Below, piece after piece: positions 17,536 through 26,287 of a DNA stretch of 64,000 bases. The DNA is taken from NCBI RefSeq assembly GCF_016862915.1, contig NZ_BONW01000005.1, positions 248,001 through 312,000 on the forward strand, given 5' to 3'. The translations under genes and the position numbers were made by a program. Source of the stretch: Plantactinospora endophytica. GTDB lineage: Bacteria; Actinomycetota; Actinomycetes; Mycobacteriales; Micromonosporaceae. The notes below the pieces were generated by a model. The model was not told the DNA's origin. It ran no database searches and was given only the letters and a program-made list of their open reading frames with translations. Position 1 is the stretch's first letter, and each line of letters opens with the position of its first letter.

Positions 17536-19659
17536 GTGGCCAGACCCACCTCGTTAGTCAAGCGCCTGCTGCTGGGCAGACCGTTCCGGTCCGACAAGTT
17601 GCAGCACACCCTGCTGCCCAAGCGCATCGCGCTGCCGGTGTTCGCCTCCGACGCGCTCTCCAGCGTCGCGTACGCCCCGGACGAGATCCTGCTGACGCTC
17701 TCGATCGCCGGCACGTCGGCGTACCTCTTCTCGCCGTGGGTGGCCCTGGCCGTCGTCGTGGTGATGCTGACCGTGGTGGCCAGCTACCGGCAGACCGTGC
17801 ACGCCTATCCCTCCGGCGGCGGCGACTACGAGGTGGCCACGGTCAACCTCGGGCCGAAGTTCGGCGTCGGGGTGGCCAGCGCGCTGCTGGTCGACTACGT
17901 GTTGACGGTGGCGGTCTCGGTCTCCTCCGGGGTGGCCAACCTGGGCTCGGTGCTGCCGTTCGTCTCCGAGCACCGGGTGGGGGTCGCGGTCACCGCGGTG
18001 ATCCTGCTCACCGCGATCAACCTGCGCGGGCTGCGGGAGTCCGGCACCGCGTTCGCGATCCCGACCTACGGCTTCATCATCGTCATCGTCGGGATGATCC
18101 TCACCGGACTCGTCCGGATCTTCGTCCTCGGGCACGACCTGCGGGCGCCGAGCGCGGATCTGGTGGTCAGCGCCGAGCACGCCAACCTGACCGCCTTCGC
18201 GATGGCCTTCCTGCTGCTCCGGGCGTTCTCCTCCGGATGCGCGGCGCTGACCGGGGTGGAGGCGATCTCCAACGGCGTACCCGCGTTCAAGCCGCCGAAG
18301 AGCCGCAACGCCGCCACCACGCTGCTGCTGCTCGGCTCGGTGGCGATCGTCATGATCGTGGGCATCATCTGGCTCTCCCGGCTGACCGGTCTCCAGTTCA
18401 TGGAGAACCCGGCCCGGCAGCTCGAACACGGCCCGCTCGACTACGTGCAGAAGACCGTGACGGTCCAGCTCGGCGAGGCGATCTTCGGCAACGGGATCCT
18501 GCTCTTCGTGGTGGCCGGCGCGACCGCGCTGATCCTGTTCCTGGCCGCCAACACCGCGTTCAACGGCTTCCCGGTGCTCGGCTCGATCCTGGCCCAGGAC
18601 CGCTACCTGCCCCGGCAACTGCACACCCGGGGCGACCGGCTGGCGTTCTCCAACGGCATCGTCTTCCTCGCCGTCACCGCCTGCCTGCTGATCGTCGCCT
18701 TCCAGGCCGAGGTGACCCGGCTGATCCAGCTCTACATCGTCGGCGTCTTCGTGTCGTTCACGCTCTCCCAGGCCGGCATGATCCGGCACTGGAACCGGAT
18801 GCTGCGTACCGAGCGGGATCCGGTGGTCCGGCGCCGGATGGTCCGGTCCCGGGGTATCAACGCCTTCGGCATGGGCCTGACCGGGGCGGTGCTGGTGATC
18901 GTGCTGATCACCAAGTTCCTGCTCGGTGCCTGGATCGCGATCGCCGCGATGGCGGTGATCTACGCCATGATGCTGGCCATCCGCCGGCACTACGACCGGA
19001 TCGCCAACGAGCTGACCCCGCCCGAGGGACGGCCGGTGCTGCCGGCCCGCAACCACGCGATCGTGCTGGTCAGCAAGGTGCACCAGCCGACCCTGCGGGC
19101 CATCGCCTACGCCCAGGCGACCCGGCCGGACACGCTGACCGCGCTGACCGTGAACGTCGACGAGGTGGACACCCGGGCGGTGCAGGCGGAGTGGGAACGG
19201 CACGGGGTGCCGGTGCCGCTGACCGTGATCGACTCGCCGTACCGGGAGATCACCCGGCCGATCCTCGACTTCGTCGCGTCGGCCCGCCGGGAGTCGCCGC
19301 GCGACGTGGTCACGGTCTTCATCCCCGAGTACGTCGTCGGGCACTGGTGGGAGAACCTGCTGCACAACCAGAGCGCACTGCGGATCAAGGGGCGGCTGCT
19401 CTTCGAGCCCGGGGTGATGGTGACCAGCGTGCCGTGGCAGCTCGCCTCCACCGCCCGGAAGAACCTGGACCGGTTCGACGCGACGCTGAGCCGTGGACCG
19501 GCCCGGGGGCCGCGGGGCGGTGCCGGCGTCGGCGGGCTGCTCGGGCCGCCCCCGCCGTCGAACACCGCCGCCGCGGCACCGCCACCGCCCCCGCTGGCCG
19601 GTACCGACCTCGAAGAACCTCCGCCCGGTCCGGGCCGCGACACCGCCGGACCCCGATGA
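17536..19659 (+). CDS. APC-superfamily amino acid permease
   Basis: A 707-residue transporter with about 12 transmembrane segments (residues about 45-470) and a cytoplasmic C-terminal domain of about 200 residues with a UspA-like look, ending in a Pro-rich tail. DALSSVAYAPDEILLTL in the first helix and GVEAISNGVPAFKPPKSRNA are typical of the large APC permeases beside ceoBC (Rv2690c). The substrate is not evident; linkage to TrkA-type regulators makes potassium or a cationic solute worth considering. The open frame begins at 17437, but GTG 17536, with TACCCT eight bases upstream, starts the conserved ARPTSLVKRLLLGRPF. Confidence 0.88.
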   Translation: MARPTSLVKRLLLGRPFRSDKLQHTLLPKRIALPVFASDALSSVAYAPDEILLTLSIAGTSAYLFSPWVALAVVVVMLTVVASYRQTVHAYPSGGGDYEVATVNLGPKFGVGVASALLVDYVLTVAVSVSSGVANLGSVLPFVSEHRVGVAVTAVILLTAINLRGLRESGTAFAIPTYGFIIVIVGMILTGLVRIFVLGHDLRAPSADLVVSAEHANLTAFAMAFLLLRAFSSGCAALTGVEAISNGVPAFKPPKSRNAATTLLLLGSVAIVMIVGIIWLSRLTGLQFMENPARQLEHGPLDYVQKTVTVQLGEAIFGNGILLFVVAGATALILFLAANTAFNGFPVLGSILAQDRYLPRQLHTRGDRLAFSNGIVFLAVTACLLIVAFQAEVTRLIQLYIVGVFVSFTLSQAGMIRHWNRMLRTERDPVVRRRMVRSRGINAFGMGLTGAVLVIVLITKFLLGAWIAIAAMAVIYAMMLAIRRHYDRIANELTPPEGRPVLPARNHAIVLVSKVHQPTLRAIAYAQATRPDTLTALTVNVDEVDTRAVQAEWERHGVPVPLTVIDSPYREITRPILDFVASARRESPRDVVTVFIPEYVVGHWWENLLHNQSALRIKGRLLFEPGVMVTSVPWQLASTARKNLDRFDATLSRGPARGPRGGAGVGGLLGPPPPSNTAAAAPPPPPLAGTDLEEPPPGPGRDTAGPR

Positions 19660-21104
19660 GTACGGGCGAGCGCTCGGCGGCACCGGCCCGGCTCCCCGGC
19701 GGTCCGGGCGAGGCGGAGCGGGTCGAGTTGACCGTCGGGGCGGTGGCGCACGGCGGGCACTGCGTGGCCCGGCTGGACGGGCAGGTGGTCTTCGTCCGGC
19801 ACGCACTGCCGGGTGAGCGGGTGGTGGCCGAGATCACCGAGGTACGCCGGGACTTCCTGCGGGCCGACGCGGTGACCGTACTCGACGCCTCGCCGGACCG
19901 GGTCGCGCCGCCCTGCCCGTGGGCGGGGCCGGACCGGTGCGGCGGCTGCGACCTCCAGCACGTGGCACCCGCCGCCCAGCGGCACTGGAAGACCGAGGTG
20001 GTACGCGAGCAGTTGCGCCGGCTGGCCGGACTGACCCCGGAGGAGGTCACCGCGCTGGACGTCCGGGTCGACGAGCTGCCCGGCGGCCCGCTGGGCTGGC
20101 GCTCCCGGGTCCGGTACGCGGTCGACGCCGCCGGCCGGGCCGGACTGCTCAAGCACCGCTCGCACGAGGTGGTCCCGATCGACCGTTGCCGGATCGCCCG
20201 GCCGGCGATCCAGGAACTGCCGGTACTGGCGCCCAGCGGTCGACTGTGGCCCGACGCCGACCTGGTGGAGGTGGTCGCCTCCACCGGCGGCGACGTGACC
20301 GTACGCGGTCGGCGGTCCGCAGGTCCGGCCGTCGGCGGGGACCTCGGCGACGCCGCCGTCCCGCCCGCCGGTGGCCCGACCGGTGCTGACGGCGTCGGTG
20401 CTGGTGCTGGTGCTGGCGCGGCCGCCGCCGGTTCGAGCGGGTCGGGCGGCTCGGGTGGTCTGAACGGGTCGGGCGGTTCGGGTGGTCCGAGCGGGTCGGG
20501 CGGTTCGGGTGGTGCCGGGAACGGGGCGGGGGAGCGGGTCCGGGAGGTGGCGGTCGGCCGGACGTGGCGGCTGCCGCCGGAGGCGTTCTGGCAGGTACAT
20601 CCGGCTGCTGCCGACACGCTGGCGGCGGCGGTGCTCGACCTGCTGGCGCCCCGGGCCGGCGAGTCCGGCTGGGACCTCTACGGCGGCGCCGGGCTGTTCG
20701 CGGCGGCGCTGGCCGACCGGGTCGGGCCGACCGGCCGGATCACCCTGGTCGAGTCGGCCGGGCCGGCGGTCGAGGCGGCCCGGGACAACCTGCGCGACCT
20801 GCCGCAGATCGAGGTGGTCCAGGCGTCGGTCGCGCCGGCGCTGCGGCGACGCCGGATCGTCGGGCCGGTCGACCTGGTGGTACTCGACCCGCCGCGCGCG
20901 GGTGCCGGCGCCGAGGTGGTCCGGGCGGTCGCGGCGGCCACCCGCCGGGCGGTGGCCTACGTGGCCTGCGACCCGGCCGCCTTCGCCCGGGACGTACGGA
21001 CCTTCCGGGAGGCGGGCTGGCGGCTCGCCGCGCTGCGCGGGTACGACCTCTTCCCGATGACCCAGCACGTGGAGCTGGTGGCGTTGCTGCTGCCCGCCTC
21101 CTGA
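19656..21104 (+). CDS. TrmA/RlmCD-type class I SAM-dependent RNA m5U methyltransferase
   Basis: A 482-residue enzyme expected to form 5-methyluridine in tRNA or 23S rRNA. An N-terminal TRAM domain (about 20-80) is followed by a Cys cluster (CPWAGPDRCGGC, plus Cys in DRCRIARP) that would hold a 4Fe-4S centre, then the methyltransferase fold: WDLYGGAGLFAAALA, LDPPRAGAG and VACDPAAFARD, where Cys is the nucleophile. Its ATG overlaps the permease stop (ATGA). A Gly/Ser linker of about 75 residues with 27-nt DNA repeats separates the two halves, which is unusual. Rv2689c is the syntenic relative. Confidence 0.9.
   Translation: MSTGERSAAPARLPGGPGEAERVELTVGAVAHGGHCVARLDGQVVFVRHALPGERVVAEITEVRRDFLRADAVTVLDASPDRVAPPCPWAGPDRCGGCDLQHVAPAAQRHWKTEVVREQLRRLAGLTPEEVTALDVRVDELPGGPLGWRSRVRYAVDAAGRAGLLKHRSHEVVPIDRCRIARPAIQELPVLAPSGRLWPDADLVEVVASTGGDVTVRGRRSAGPAVGGDLGDAAVPPAGGPTGADGVGAGAGAGAAAAGSSGSGGSGGLNGSGGSGGPSGSGGSGGAGNGAGERVREVAVGRTWRLPPEAFWQVHPAAADTLAAAVLDLLAPRAGESGWDLYGGAGLFAAALADRVGPTGRITLVESAGPAVEAARDNLRDLPQIEVVQASVAPALRRRRIVGPVDLVVLDPPRAGAGAEVVRAVAAATRRAVAYVACDPAAFARDVRTFREAGWRLAALRGYDLFPMTQHVELVALLLPAS
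20439..20519 (+). repeat. Three 27-nt tandem repeats encoding a Gly/Ser linker
   Basis: GGGTCGGGCGG begins units at 20439, 20466 and 20493. The encoded pattern is G-S-G-G-S-G-G-x-x repeated, inside the RNA methyltransferase between the iron-sulfur region and the catalytic domain. Confidence 0.88.
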
Positions 21105-21127
21105 GCCAGGCTGCTGCCTCGACTGTC

Positions 21128-21162
21128 GACGGCGGCCGACCGGATCGGGGTCGGCCGCCGTC
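21128..21162. terminator. Bidirectional hairpin terminator, 14-bp perfect stem
   Basis: GACGGCGGCCGACC (21128-21141) pairs with GGTCGGCCGCCGTC (21149-21162) around GGATCGG. It separates the convergent RNA methyltransferase and RNA ligase genes. Confidence 0.8.
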
Positions 21163-21167
21163 AGCGC

Positions 21168-21950
21168 TCAGCGGGCGGTACGGCGCCGCTTGAGGGTGCG
21201 CTCGTAGTCCTGGAAGCGGGCCTTGGCGATCGCCGAGCGGTCCACCGAGCGCAGCACGATGCCCTCGGCCCGGCCCGGCGTACCGTCCAGGGCCACCCTG
21301 GTCTGCGGCAGGTACTCGCCGAGCAACTGGTGCGTCTTGTCCAGGTCGGTCGGCAGTTCGGCGGCGTCGACCGCGTCGAGCCGGGGCACGGTCGGCAGTC
21401 CGGCGGCGTCGGCCCGGGCCAGCAACTCGGGCTCGGCGAGGAACCGCTGCCCCGCCGCCTCCCGCCAGTGCGAGATCCGCTCGACCGGCTGGTCCAGCAG
21501 TTCGGCGTAGTCGTCCAGTACGGCCACGTCGAAGAGCCGGGCGCCCACCGTGCGGTTGCCGGTGTAGTGCTTCGAGGCGGCGGTCACCTTGCCGCCGTAG
21601 ACCTCCAGGTAGTGCACCACGACGGCGTCCCGGTCGACCCGCGGCAGCCGCTCGGCGATCGGGCGGAGCGCCGCGACGATGCCGAGGGCCGGGTTGCCGA
21701 TCAGGTCACCCCGGGCGTAGAGCAGCTCCTCGCGGCTGCCGATCAGGTAGCTGCCATCCGGCAGCGAGACGATCCGACCATTCGTGCCGTCGACCTTCTC
21801 GGTCAGCAGGACCTGGCCGGCGAACGGGACCGTCTCGTCGAGCAGTCCGCCGTCGCGCGGGTCCAGGGAGTGGTAGGTCGGAATCGACGGGTACTTCGTC
21901 AGCGAGTTGACGGCCGTCAGGTTCGCCGTACGGACGTTGAAGTTGGTCAC
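21168..21950 (-). CDS. RNA ligase family protein (nucleotidyltransferase fold)
   Basis: A 260-residue ATP-dependent ligase-fold protein. Motif I is TEKVDGTNGRI with Lys52 as the predicted adenylated lysine; YLEVYGGKV is motif III, AEGIVLRS motif IV and IAKARFQDYERTL motif V. These are the marks of the covalent nucleotidyltransferases, closest to the RNA_ligase family (Rnl2 and DRB0094-like). No C-terminal domain is evident, so substrate binding may rely on the N-terminal 45 residues. GTG 21950 follows GGGGAGG and begins the conserved protein. It seals or repairs RNA ends in characterised relatives; its role here is unknown. It is inserted between core genes. Confidence 0.85.
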   Translation of the reverse strand: MTNFNVRTANLTAVNSLTKYPSIPTYHSLDPRDGGLLDETVPFAGQVLLTEKVDGTNGRIVSLPDGSYLIGSREELLYARGDLIGNPALGIVAALRPIAERLPRVDRDAVVVHYLEVYGGKVTAASKHYTGNRTVGARLFDVAVLDDYAELLDQPVERISHWREAAGQRFLAEPELLARADAAGLPTVPRLDAVDAAELPTDLDKTHQLLGEYLPQTRVALDGTPGRAEGIVLRSVDRSAIAKARFQDYERTLKRRRTAR

Positions 21951-22053
21951 ACTGCCTCCCCGTAATTCGCGCCACCACCCGGTGGTGGTTCCGGCAACTG
22001 TGCGGGAACGGCAGCGGGTGGGCAACGCGAATTTCGGGTGCCGGGCCGGGTGG

Positions 22054-22305
22054 TCAGGAGGCGGCGTGCAGGGCGGACCGGGGCGGGGTGTGGACCGCCT
22101 CCGTATCCCGGCGGGCGGCCCGGGCGGCGGCCCGGTCGCGGAGCCGGATCCAGGCGACGATCAGCAGAATCAGCGGAAGCAGCGGAAGGGCGATCAGCAG
22201 CACGATGCCGACGGCGAGTATCTGGCCGGCCGCGTACGGGCCGGATGTCGGGGTGGTTCGGTCGCGGCCGGAGGACCGGTCGGGGCGGGAGCCAGCAGGC
22301 GACAT
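22054..22305 (-). CDS. Small single-pass membrane protein, hypothetical
   Basis: An 83-residue protein: polar N-terminus (about 25 residues), one strong transmembrane helix (ILAVGIVLLIALPLLPLILLIVAW, about residues 29-52), then an Arg/Ala-rich basic tail. The ATG start has AAGGTC upstream. Hydrophobicity and base composition fit a real gene, but no family is recognised. The basic residues after the helix suggest the C-terminus is cytoplasmic. Confidence 0.6.
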   Translation of the reverse strand: MSPAGSRPDRSSGRDRTTPTSGPYAAGQILAVGIVLLIALPLLPLILLIVAWIRLRDRAAARAARRDTEAVHTPPRSALHAAS

Positions 22306-22670
22306 GTCGAGACCTTAGGGGAGGGTCGGGTTACCGGCCATGCTACGGCCCTTGGCGGCATCTGCCCGATTTTTCGGTCGTTCGGCGGAGCCCCTCCCCG
22401 CCACTCGCGGTGGGCAGTCGTCGACTGTCCGCTACCGTCCACCGTCCGGTCAACGGGACTCTGCTGATCGCCAGGCTCCTGGCACCGGCCGGCGAAGCGG
22501 TTCGCCAGCCGGCGCGGTCGCGATCGGCTACCCTGTCGCCCCGGTTGTCGCACCCGGTATGCGACAAGTCGCCGCCGCCGAAAAAATCGCCGGCATCCGC
22601 TGGCTTCGATCTTTAAGCGGAACCCGTACCCCCGCTTCGGCGGCCGGGCTGCGGCCCCGGCCGGCCCCGA
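22306..22670. other. Spacer upstream of dxs, no gene recognised
   Basis: About 365 bases with no supported gene. It includes an AT-richer run near 22580-22612 (GAAAAAATCGCC, GATCTTTAAG) that could be a regulatory region, and a GC-rich palindromic stretch (GGCCGGGCTGCGGCCCCGGCC) ending at the dxs promoter hexamer. Confidence 0.45.
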
Positions 22671-22676
22671 TAGACT
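22671..22676 (+). promoter_or_regulatory. Putative -10 element of the dxs transcript
   Basis: TAGACT matches TANNNT and lies eight bases before an ATG, so the transcript would start at or next to that ATG. No consensus -35 is visible in the GC-rich sequence upstream. Confidence 0.45.
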
Positions 22677-22684
22677 CTGCGGCT

Positions 22685-22768
22685 ATGAGCCTGTGTAGGG
22701 AGCGAATCAGCCAGCCCAGCGCCGAGCGGCCCGATACCCCTGCCGAGCGCGGCGAGGTGACGGCATGA
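22685..22768 (+). CDS. Possible 27-residue leader ORF coupled to dxs
   Basis: A short frame starting at the ATG eight bases after a TAGACT hexamer and ending in a TGA that overlaps the dxs ATG (ATGA). The product begins [17 protein letters not shown] and is strongly hydrophilic. It has no Shine-Dalgarno, consistent with leaderless translation. It may couple ribosomes into dxs; it contains no obvious run of regulatory codons. Conservation has not been tested. Confidence 0.35.
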   Translation: MSLCRERISQPSAERPDTPAERGEVTA

Positions 22769-24765
22769 CGGTGGAGGAGGAGTCGGAGACGTCCGCCGGA
22801 CGGCTGTTGGGCGCGGTCCGCGGGCCGCAGGACGTCAAGCGGATGTCCGCCGAAGACCTGGCGCTGCTCGCCGCCGAGATCCGGGACTTCCTGGTCGCGA
22901 AGGTCTCCCGGACCGGTGGGCACCTCGGCCCCAACCTCGGGGTGGTCGAGCTGACCCTGGCCATGCACCGGGTCTTCGACTCGCCCCGGGACCGCTTCCT
23001 GTTCGACACCGGCCACCAGGCGTACGTGCACAAGATGCTCACCGGGCGGCAGGAGGGCTTCGACCAGCTCCGCCAGCGCGGTGGCCTGTCGGGCTACCCG
23101 AGCCAGGCGGAGAGCGAGCACGACCTGATCGAGAACTCGCACGCCTCGACCGCGCTCTCCTACGCCGACGGGCTGGCCAAGGCGTACGCGCTGCGTGGCG
23201 AGGCGCGCAACGTCGTCGCCGTCGTCGGTGACGGTGCACTGACCGGCGGGATGTGCTGGGAGGCGCTGAACAACATCGCCGCCGCCCGCAACCCGCTGGT
23301 GATCGTGGTCAACGACAACGGCCGGTCGTACGCGCCGACGATCGGCGGCCTGGCCGACCACCTGGCCACACTGCGGCTCAACCCCGGCTACGAGAAGGTG
23401 CTGGACACCGTCAAGGAGGCGCTCGGCTCCACCCCGCTGGTCGGCAAGCCGATGTACGAGGTGCTGCACGCGGTCAAGAAGGGCATCAAGGACGCGGTCG
23501 CGCCGCAGGCGATGTTCGACGACCTCGGCATCAAGTACTTCGGCCCGGTCGACGGGCACGACGTGGCCGCGATGGAGTCGGCGCTGCGCCGGGCCAAGGG
23601 CTTCGGCGGGCCGGTGATAGTGCACGCGGTCACCCGCAAGGGGCTGGGCTACCGGCCGGCCGAGGAGGACGACGCCGACTGCCTGCACGGCCCGAGCAGC
23701 GCCTTCGACGTCGAGACCGGCAAGCTGCTGGCCGCGCCGTCGGTGAAGTGGACGCACGTCTTCGCCGACGAGCTGGTCGCGATCGCCGACGAGCGGCCGG
23801 ACGTGGTCGGGATCACCGCCGCGATGGCCGAGCCGACCGGCATCGCCGCGCTGGCCCGCAAGTACCCGAAGCGGGTCTACGACGTCGGCATCGCCGAACA
23901 GCACGCGGCCACCTCGGCGGCCGGCCTCGCCCTGGGTGGCCTGCACCCGGTGGTGGCCGTCTACGCGACGTTCCTCAACCGGGCCTTCGACCAGGTGCTG
24001 CTCGACGTCGCGATGCACAAGCTGCCGGTGACGTTCGTGCTGGACCGGGCCGGGATCACCGGCCCGGACGGGCCGAGCCACTACGGCATCTGGGACATGT
24101 CGGTCTTCGGCGTGGTGCCGGGTCTGCGGATCGCCGCTCCCCGGGACGCCGCGACGCTGCGCGAGGAACTGCGTGAGGCGATCGCCGTCGAGGACGGGCC
24201 GACCATCCTGCGGTTCCCGACCGGCTCCGTCGTCGCCGACCTGCCGGCGGTACGCCGGGTCACCGCCGCCGACTCGATCTCCGGCGGCGTGGACGTGCTC
24301 GCCGAGTCGACCCGTACCGACGTGCTGCTGGTCGCGGTCGGCGCCTTCGGGCAGCTCGGTGTCGAGGTGGCGGCCCGGGTCGCCGAGCAGGGCTACGGCG
24401 TGACGGTGGTCGACCCGCGCTGGGTCCGGCCGGTCCCGTCCGAGCTGGTCACCCTGGCCGGCAGCCACCGGCTGGTGGTCACCGTCGAGGACGGCGTACG
24501 CGCCGGCGGGGTCGGTGACGCGCTGGCCAAGGCGCTGCGCGACGCCGACCTGCGGGTGCCGGTACGCGACCTCGGTGTGCCGCCGGTCTGGCAGCCGCAC
24601 GGCACCCGGGCGCAGATCCTCGCCGACCTGGGGCTGACCGCGCAGGACGTGGCCCGGGACGTCACCGGCTGGGTCTCCCGGCTCGACGACGAGCCGATCG
24701 CCCCGGTGCGGGTGACCGCCGCCAACGGCGGCCGGGGAGCGAAGGGCCGCAACGGCCGAGGCTGA
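22765..24765 (+). CDS. dxs: 1-deoxy-D-xylulose-5-phosphate synthase
   Basis: Condenses pyruvate and glyceraldehyde 3-phosphate to DXP, the entry step of the MEP isoprenoid pathway and a source for thiamine and pyridoxal. The 666-residue ThDP enzyme has [13 protein letters not shown] near residue 75, the ThDP-binding [16 protein letters not shown] with NDN about 30 residues further on, a central transketolase-like pyrimidine domain ([17 protein letters not shown], with the conserved Glu) and a C-terminal domain. The ATG start has GAGG eight bases upstream and overlaps a short leader frame. Rv2682c (dxs1) is syntenic. Confidence 0.97.
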   Translation: MTVEEESETSAGRLLGAVRGPQDVKRMSAEDLALLAAEIRDFLVAKVSRTGGHLGPNLGVVELTLAMHRVFDSPRDRFLFDTGHQAYVHKMLTGRQEGFDQLRQRGGLSGYPSQAESEHDLIENSHASTALSYADGLAKAYALRGEARNVVAVVGDGALTGGMCWEALNNIAAARNPLVIVVNDNGRSYAPTIGGLADHLATLRLNPGYEKVLDTVKEALGSTPLVGKPMYEVLHAVKKGIKDAVAPQAMFDDLGIKYFGPVDGHDVAAMESALRRAKGFGGPVIVHAVTRKGLGYRPAEEDDADCLHGPSSAFDVETGKLLAAPSVKWTHVFADELVAIADERPDVVGITAAMAEPTGIAALARKYPKRVYDVGIAEQHAATSAAGLALGGLHPVVAVYATFLNRAFDQVLLDVAMHKLPVTFVLDRAGITGPDGPSHYGIWDMSVFGVVPGLRIAAPRDAATLREELREAIAVEDGPTILRFPTGSVVADLPAVRRVTAADSISGGVDVLAESTRTDVLLVAVGAFGQLGVEVAARVAEQGYGVTVVDPRWVRPVPSELVTLAGSHRLVVTVEDGVRAGGVGDALAKALRDADLRVPVRDLGVPPVWQPHGTRAQILADLGLTAQDVARDVTGWVSRLDDEPIAPVRVTAANGGRGAKGRNGRG

Positions 24766-24770
24766 ACGCG

Positions 24771-24827
24771 GACGGGTGGGCGCCGACCCACCGGTCCACC
24801 CGACCGGTCCGTCGGCGCCGACCCGCC
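24771..24827. terminator. Nested hairpin terminator between dxs and a convergent lipoprotein gene
   Basis: An outer 17-bp stem (24771-24787 with 24811-24827, two mismatches) encloses a perfect seven-base inner stem ACCGGTC/GACCGGT (24790-24808). Confidence 0.75.
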
Positions 24828-24907
24828 ACCGTCAACGCGAGTCTTGGCGGACCAGCCGAACGTCGAGGGGCGCGCTGAGCTTCGGTGGGCCGGAGGGCGA
24901 ACCCCGG

Positions 24908-26098
24908 TCAGTTGCCGCCGGCCGAGCGGTCGGTGGTCTTGTCCGAGGTGATCAGGCTGAACGTCTCCCGTTCGGCCGGCTTCGGCACCACGACCAGCCC
25001 CGGGCGGTCCACCAGGCGGCTCGTGTTCGGCGGCAGCGCGAGGCTCGACTCCGGGCTCGGCTGCCAGACCAGCACCACGACGGGGCTGGCCAGCGGCAGG
25101 ACGTACGCCTGGAGGGGTTCGAGGCGGTCGGCGGCCGACACCAGCGGCGGCCCGGAGGCCGGCCGGAGCAGGGCAGCCGTCATCATGCCCTCGTCGGTAC
25201 GCCAGCTCAGTTGTTCGAGCTTCGCCGGCTCCGTACCCGCGCCGGCCAACTCCACCTCGGCCAGCGACTTCGTGGTCAGCCGGTCGATCGGCCAGGAGAC
25301 CGGTACCGAACCGGGATGCGCCACGCCGTGCACCCGGTGCGGAATGCTGCCGAACGGCCCGGTCTTGGCGCCGAGCGCGCAGGTGTCGAGGCCGTTCAGC
25401 AACGGGGCGCCGGCGCCGGTGTCGTCGCCGACCAGCGGATAGCGCGGCCCTTCGGTGCCGGTGCCGAGGTCGATGAGCCGGTCGGCGGACTTGCCGCTGG
25501 GCAGCGACTCGCTGGGGCGCAGCCGGGCGGTGACGGTGCTGGCGGCGCAGGCCGGCAGCGCGACCGGGCCGGTCAGGCCGTCGGTGACGGCCAGCGGCTG
25601 GCGGTTCGGTCCGAGCAGCCGGTCGACCCGGGCCGAGACGAGGTAGCGCCGGCCGGTGGGCAACTGCACCGGCAGGACGTCGGAGTAGACCAGGTAGCCC
25701 GGCTCGGTGTATTCGACCGCCCGCTCGACCCGGAAGTCCGCGCCGTCCCCGGTGAGCTGCAACAGCCAGGAGCCGGCCTCGCCGGGTACGTCGGCGGCGA
25801 CCAGCGCGAGCCGGTTGCCGTCGACCTCGCCGAGCCAGAGGATGCCGGAGGAGGGCAGGTGCACCCGGTCCTCGACCGGTGAGCGCCACTCGTCGACCGC
25901 CCGGGCCACCGCCGTGGTCGCTTGTGGATCGCCGGCGAGTGTCCCCCGGGACGGCCACACCTGGAGGGTGCCGTCCAGTGTGTCGTAGCCGACCCGCAGC
26001 GAGACCGGAGGTTCCTTCGGAACGGTGCCGCAGCCGCCGACGAGGAGAGCCAGCGTCAGAGCCGTGCCGACGATCCCGCTACGAGGGAGTGAACCCAC
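24908..26098 (-). CDS. Putative secreted lipoprotein, beta-rich, unknown family
   Basis: A 396-residue protein. The N-terminal signal ends in LALLVGGCG, a lipobox-like sequence with Cys near residue 22, so it is probably anchored on the outer face of the membrane. The rest is rich in alternating hydrophobic residues (LRVGYDTLDGTLQVWPSRG, RLALVAADVPGEAGSWLLQL), suggesting a beta-propeller or beta-sandwich. The start is GTG 26098 with GGGAGC upstream; the frame runs on but without coding character. It is divergent from the first of three GT-C-like membrane proteins 189 bases away. Confidence 0.75.
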   Translation of the reverse strand: MGSLPRSGIVGTALTLALLVGGCGTVPKEPPVSLRVGYDTLDGTLQVWPSRGTLAGDPQATTAVARAVDEWRSPVEDRVHLPSSGILWLGEVDGNRLALVAADVPGEAGSWLLQLTGDGADFRVERAVEYTEPGYLVYSDVLPVQLPTGRRYLVSARVDRLLGPNRQPLAVTDGLTGPVALPACAASTVTARLRPSESLPSGKSADRLIDLGTGTEGPRYPLVGDDTGAGAPLLNGLDTCALGAKTGPFGSIPHRVHGVAHPGSVPVSWPIDRLTTKSLAEVELAGAGTEPAKLEQLSWRTDEGMMTAALLRPASGPPLVSAADRLEPLQAYVLPLASPVVVLVWQPSPESSLALPPNTSRLVDRPGLVVVPKPAERETFSLITSDKTTDRSAGGN

Positions 26099-26272
26099 CG
26101 CTGTGCTCCCGATCCGCCTCAGCTGTCTACAGAAGCCACATCCTACGAGATCTCGGACGTGGTCCGGGCCTGACCCGGAAAGCCCCGCCGAACGGGGACG
26201 CCTGGCAGAGTGACACGACTCGCACTGCGGTAACCCGCCGCCCAGGCAACTGGGACCAATCGGGTACTCCTG

Positions 26273-26278
26273 TAGACT
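26273..26278 (+). promoter_or_regulatory. Putative -10 element for the first GT-C-like gene
   Basis: TAGACT, identical to the hexamer before dxs, lies nine bases before the GTG start, and no Shine-Dalgarno is present. The transcript is probably leaderless or nearly so. Confidence 0.4.
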
Positions 26279-26287
26279 CCGCCGACT

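Noticed and set aside
17554-19806. A 750-residue minus-strand open frame opposite the APC permease
   Set aside because: It is rich in Arg, His, Asp and Gly with no hydrophobic pattern, an antisense shadow of the permease.
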